From: Hoeflea prorocentri
GTDB lineage: Bacteria > Pseudomonadota > Alphaproteobacteria > Rhizobiales > Rhizobiaceae
Direction of reading: 5' to 3'
Assembly (NCBI RefSeq): GCF_027944115.1
Contig: NZ_JAPJZI010000001.1
Span: forward strand, 1,116,001-1,180,000
DNA length: 64,000 nt
How positions within the stretch are numbered: the stretch's first letter is position 1; every line of letters begins with the position of its first letter. Positions 62,128 through 64,000 of the stretch are shown here, piece after piece. Made by a program: the position numbers and the translations under genes. The notes below the pieces were generated by a model. It saw only the letters and a program-made list of their open reading frames with translations. It was not told the DNA's origin and made no database searches.

Positions 62128-63717
62128 ATGTTACTACTGCGAAGAACCCTGTTAGCCGCCGCTGTCGCGCTGCCATTGGCGGCGCCGGCCGTGACATTCG
62201 CCGACACGCCTCCCGGCGTGCTGGTCGTTGCCCAGAACATCGACGACATCGTCGCCATCGATCCGGCGCAAGCCTACGAGTTTACCAGCGGCGAGCTGGT
62301 GACGAATATTTATGACCGCCTTGTGCAGTATGATGCCGAAGACACCACGGTTCTGGCTCCCGGGCTGGCCGAGTCCTGGGAAGTGGATGCCGACAACAAG
62401 ACCATTACCTTCAAGCTGCGGGACGGTGCCAAGTTTCACTCGGGCAATCCGGTACGCGGCGAGGATGTGGCTTATTCCTTTGCCCGCGTCGTCAAGCTCA
62501 ACCTGACACCGGCCTTTATCCTGACCCAGCTCGGCTGGACACCGGAAAATGTCGAGGACATGGTCACTGCCGACGGCAATGTCGTAACGGTCAAATATGA
62601 CGGCGATTTTTCGCCGGCCTTCGTCATGAACGTTCTTGCCGCCCGGCCGGCTTCTGTCGTCGACATGAAGACGGTTATGGAGCATGAGGTCGACGGCGAT
62701 ATGGGCAATGCCTGGCTTAACGCCAACTCCGCCGGCACCGGACCGTTTTCGCTGCAGGCTTACCGCCCCGCAGAGCTGGTTCGCCTCAGCGCCAATGCCG
62801 ATTACTTCAAGGGTGCACCGAAGGTTGATTCCGTTATCATCCGGCACGTTGCGGAAGCCGCGACCCAGCAATTGCTGCTGGAATCGGGCGATGTCGACAT
62901 GGCCAAGAACCTGACACCCGACCAGATCAAGAGTTTGAGCGGCGACATCAAGGTCGAGGTCTTCCCGCAAGCAGCGGTGCATTTCCTGTCGTTCAACCAG
63001 AAAACCGACAGCCTGACACCGCCGGCCGTTTGGGAAGCAGCCCGCTACCTCGTCGACTACACGGGCATGACGGATACGATTATCGATGGGCAGATGGAAG
63101 TTCACCAAGCCTTCTGGCCGAAGGGCTTTCCGGGCTCCTATGACGATACGCCCTATAGCTACAATCCTGAAAAGGCGAAACAGATCCTTAGTGATGCGGG
63201 TATTGAGACGCCGATCAAGGTGACGCTCGATGTTATCAACGCGGCGCCGTTCACCGATATGGCGCAGTCGCTGCAGGCAAGTTTCGCGGATGCGGGTATC
63301 ACATTCGACATTCTGCCCGGAACCGGGGCGCAGGTGATCACCAAATACCGTGATCGTACCCACGAAGCCATGCTCCTTTACTGGGGCCCCGACTTCATGG
63401 ACCCGCATTCAAACGCCAAGGCGTTTGCCTATAACTCGGACAACTCCGACGGCAATTACACGGCCACCACCACGTGGCGGAATGCCTGGGCGGTTCCGGA
63501 GGAGCTGAATGTGATGACCAAGAAGGCTCTGACAGAGTCTGATCCTGAAGCACGGTTGAAGATCTACCGCGAACTGCAGGAAAAGGTTCAGAAAGACTCG
63601 CCCATCGTCATCATGTTCCAGGCGGCCTATCAGGTGGCCATGGACGAGAATGTCACCGGCTATGTAAACGGTGCGACATCCGATTTTGTCTTCTACCGCC
63701 TGGTGGAAAAGAACTAG
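62128..63717 (+). CDS. ABC transporter substrate-binding protein, family 5 (Dpp/Opp type)
   Basis: The 529-residue protein has a signal peptide (MLLLRRTLLAAAVALPLAAPAVTFA) and SBP_bac_5 landmarks: VAIDPAQAYEFTSGELVTNIYDRLV, FKLRDGAKFHSGNPVRGEDVAYSFAR and a C-terminal QKDSPIVIMFQAAYQVAM. It lies 38 bases after the regulator gene and is the likely ligand-binding part of the divergent DppBCDF-type importer. A strong terminator follows. The ligand cannot be read from sequence. Confidence 0.93.
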   Translation: MLLLRRTLLAAAVALPLAAPAVTFADTPPGVLVVAQNIDDIVAIDPAQAYEFTSGELVTNIYDRLVQYDAEDTTVLAPGLAESWEVDADNKTITFKLRDGAKFHSGNPVRGEDVAYSFARVVKLNLTPAFILTQLGWTPENVEDMVTADGNVVTVKYDGDFSPAFVMNVLAARPASVVDMKTVMEHEVDGDMGNAWLNANSAGTGPFSLQAYRPAELVRLSANADYFKGAPKVDSVIIRHVAEAATQQLLLESGDVDMAKNLTPDQIKSLSGDIKVEVFPQAAVHFLSFNQKTDSLTPPAVWEAARYLVDYTGMTDTIIDGQMEVHQAFWPKGFPGSYDDTPYSYNPEKAKQILSDAGIETPIKVTLDVINAAPFTDMAQSLQASFADAGITFDILPGTGAQVITKYRDRTHEAMLLYWGPDFMDPHSNAKAFAYNSDNSDGNYTATTTWRNAWAVPEELNVMTKKALTESDPEARLKIYRELQEKVQKDSPIVIMFQAAYQVAMDENVTGYVNGATSDFVFYRLVEKN

Positions 63718-63734
63718 GCCGGACAACAGTTACG

Positions 63735-63765
63735 ATGGCCGCCGGCAATGCCGGCGGCCATTTTT
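63735..63765 (+). terminator. Rho-independent terminator after the binding-protein gene
   Basis: ATGGCCGCCGGC (63735-63746) pairs perfectly over twelve bases with GCCGGCGGCCAT (63750-63761) around AAT, followed by TTTTT. It ends plus-strand transcription 18 bases after the stop at 63717. Confidence 0.92.
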
Positions 63766-63766
63766 C

Positions 63767-64000
63767 TCAAAGATCGGGCACCCGAAGCTCTTCGACCGGA
63801 CCTTCCAGTACAAGCTCTGCCCCGGTCAATGCCTGCAGGTCTTCCATTGAAATGGCCGGCAGTTTTTCCCTCAGGACAAAGCGACTGTTCTCGATGTCGA
63901 GGACGGCGAGGCTTGTGTAGACGCGGGTCACACAGCCCACACCTGTCAGCGGGAATGTGCAGCGTTCCACCAGCTTGGGATCGCCATTCTTTGTCGTGTG
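63767..64000 (-). CDS. 3-oxoacid CoA-transferase, subunit B, C-terminal part (runs off window)
   Basis: The last 77 residues are visible. The run VERCTFPLTGVGCVTRVYTSLAVLDIE, then FVLREKLPAISMEDLQALTGAELVL is the conserved C-terminus of beta subunits of 3-oxoacid (succinyl-CoA or acetoacetate) CoA-transferases such as ScoB, AtoA and PcaJ. The frame is open to the window edge, reading HTTKNGDPKL upstream of that. It would activate acetoacetate or 3-oxoadipate with CoA. Which of these acids is used cannot be decided from the fragment. Confidence 0.85.
   Translation of the reverse strand, partial: HTTKNGDPKLVERCTFPLTGVGCVTRVYTSLAVLDIENSRFVLREKLPAISMEDLQALTGAELVLEGPVEELRVPDL

Noticed and set aside
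1-64000. tRNA, rRNA, CRISPR arrays, insertion sequences, prophage genes
   Set aside because: No cloverleaf-type segments, evenly spaced repeats, transposase, integrase or phage motifs were found in reading either strand.

Overview
The window is a dense, roughly 60% GC chromosomal segment from an alphaproteobacterium. The gene set points to Hyphomicrobiales (rhizobial or marine Stappia/Hoeflea-like lineages), with Rhodobacterales as the alternative. Reasons are the nosRZDFYLX order, the NarR/NnrR-type Crp/Fnr regulators, the many TauT-, Dpp- and BMP-type ABC importers with ATGA/TGATG-coupled genes, a GlxA-type regulator next to formate-tetrahydrofolate ligase, and DUF3307/DUF2478/DUF4202 proteins. 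The family placement is inference. No rRNA, tRNA, CRISPR array, insertion sequence, integrase or phage gene was seen.

Layout. (1) 1-6465: a minus-strand catabolic operon under a divergent LysR regulator (TauT-like importer, FAD oxidoreductase, class III CoA-transferase, start of an enoyl-CoA hydratase). (2) 6472-8213: an ABC-2 exporter pair. (3) 8369-11905: formate-tetrahydrofolate ligase, a GlxA-type regulator and an SDR dehydrogenase. (4) 11936-21789: the nitrate respiration block: a Crp/Fnr regulator divergent from narGHJI, followed by a parvulin, a hemerythrin-like protein and a DUF2478 protein. (5) 22079-25426: an alpha/beta hydrolase, a transglutaminase-fold protein, an enoyl-CoA hydratase and a BadH-like dehydrogenase. 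(6) 25848-29606: a DUF3307 membrane protein, a stand-alone cyclic-nucleotide-binding protein and a large ABC-transporter-like protein whose ATPase motifs are all degenerate. (7) 29766-33923: a nitroreductase and a Dpp-type importer without ATPases. (8) 34234-47884: the nitrous oxide block: an NnrR-like regulator with a DUF4202 partner, cytochrome c, nosRZDFYLX, nnrS and a haem-motif adenylate cyclase. (9) 47931-57752: a ten-gene nucleoside uptake and breakdown operon headed by its own GntR/UTRA regulator. (10) 57868-63717: a complete Dpp-type importer with an XRE-cupin regulator and its solute-binding protein. (11) 63767-64000: the end of a 3-oxoacid CoA-transferase beta subunit.

How it fits together. 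The window encodes the first and last steps of denitrification (nitrate to nitrite, N2O to N2) but no nitrite or NO reductase, so those must lie elsewhere if the pathway is complete. Three TTGAC-type Crp/Fnr half-site palindromes sit before narG, nosR and nnrS, and two Crp/Fnr proteins with an E-x-x-S-R recognition helix are encoded beside these blocks. An adenylate cyclase with a CxxCH haem motif stands next to nnrS, and a stand-alone cAMP-type binding protein lies 20 kb away beside the degenerate ABC protein. This raises the possibility of a cyclic-nucleotide branch tied to respiration.

The most unusual object is the protein at 26757-29606. It keeps an ABC exporter membrane domain, but Walker A lacks its lysine, Walker B lacks Asp-Glu, the signature is LSSNQ, the H-loop histidine is absent, and a helical segment of the nucleotide-binding domain is duplicated inside a large insertion.
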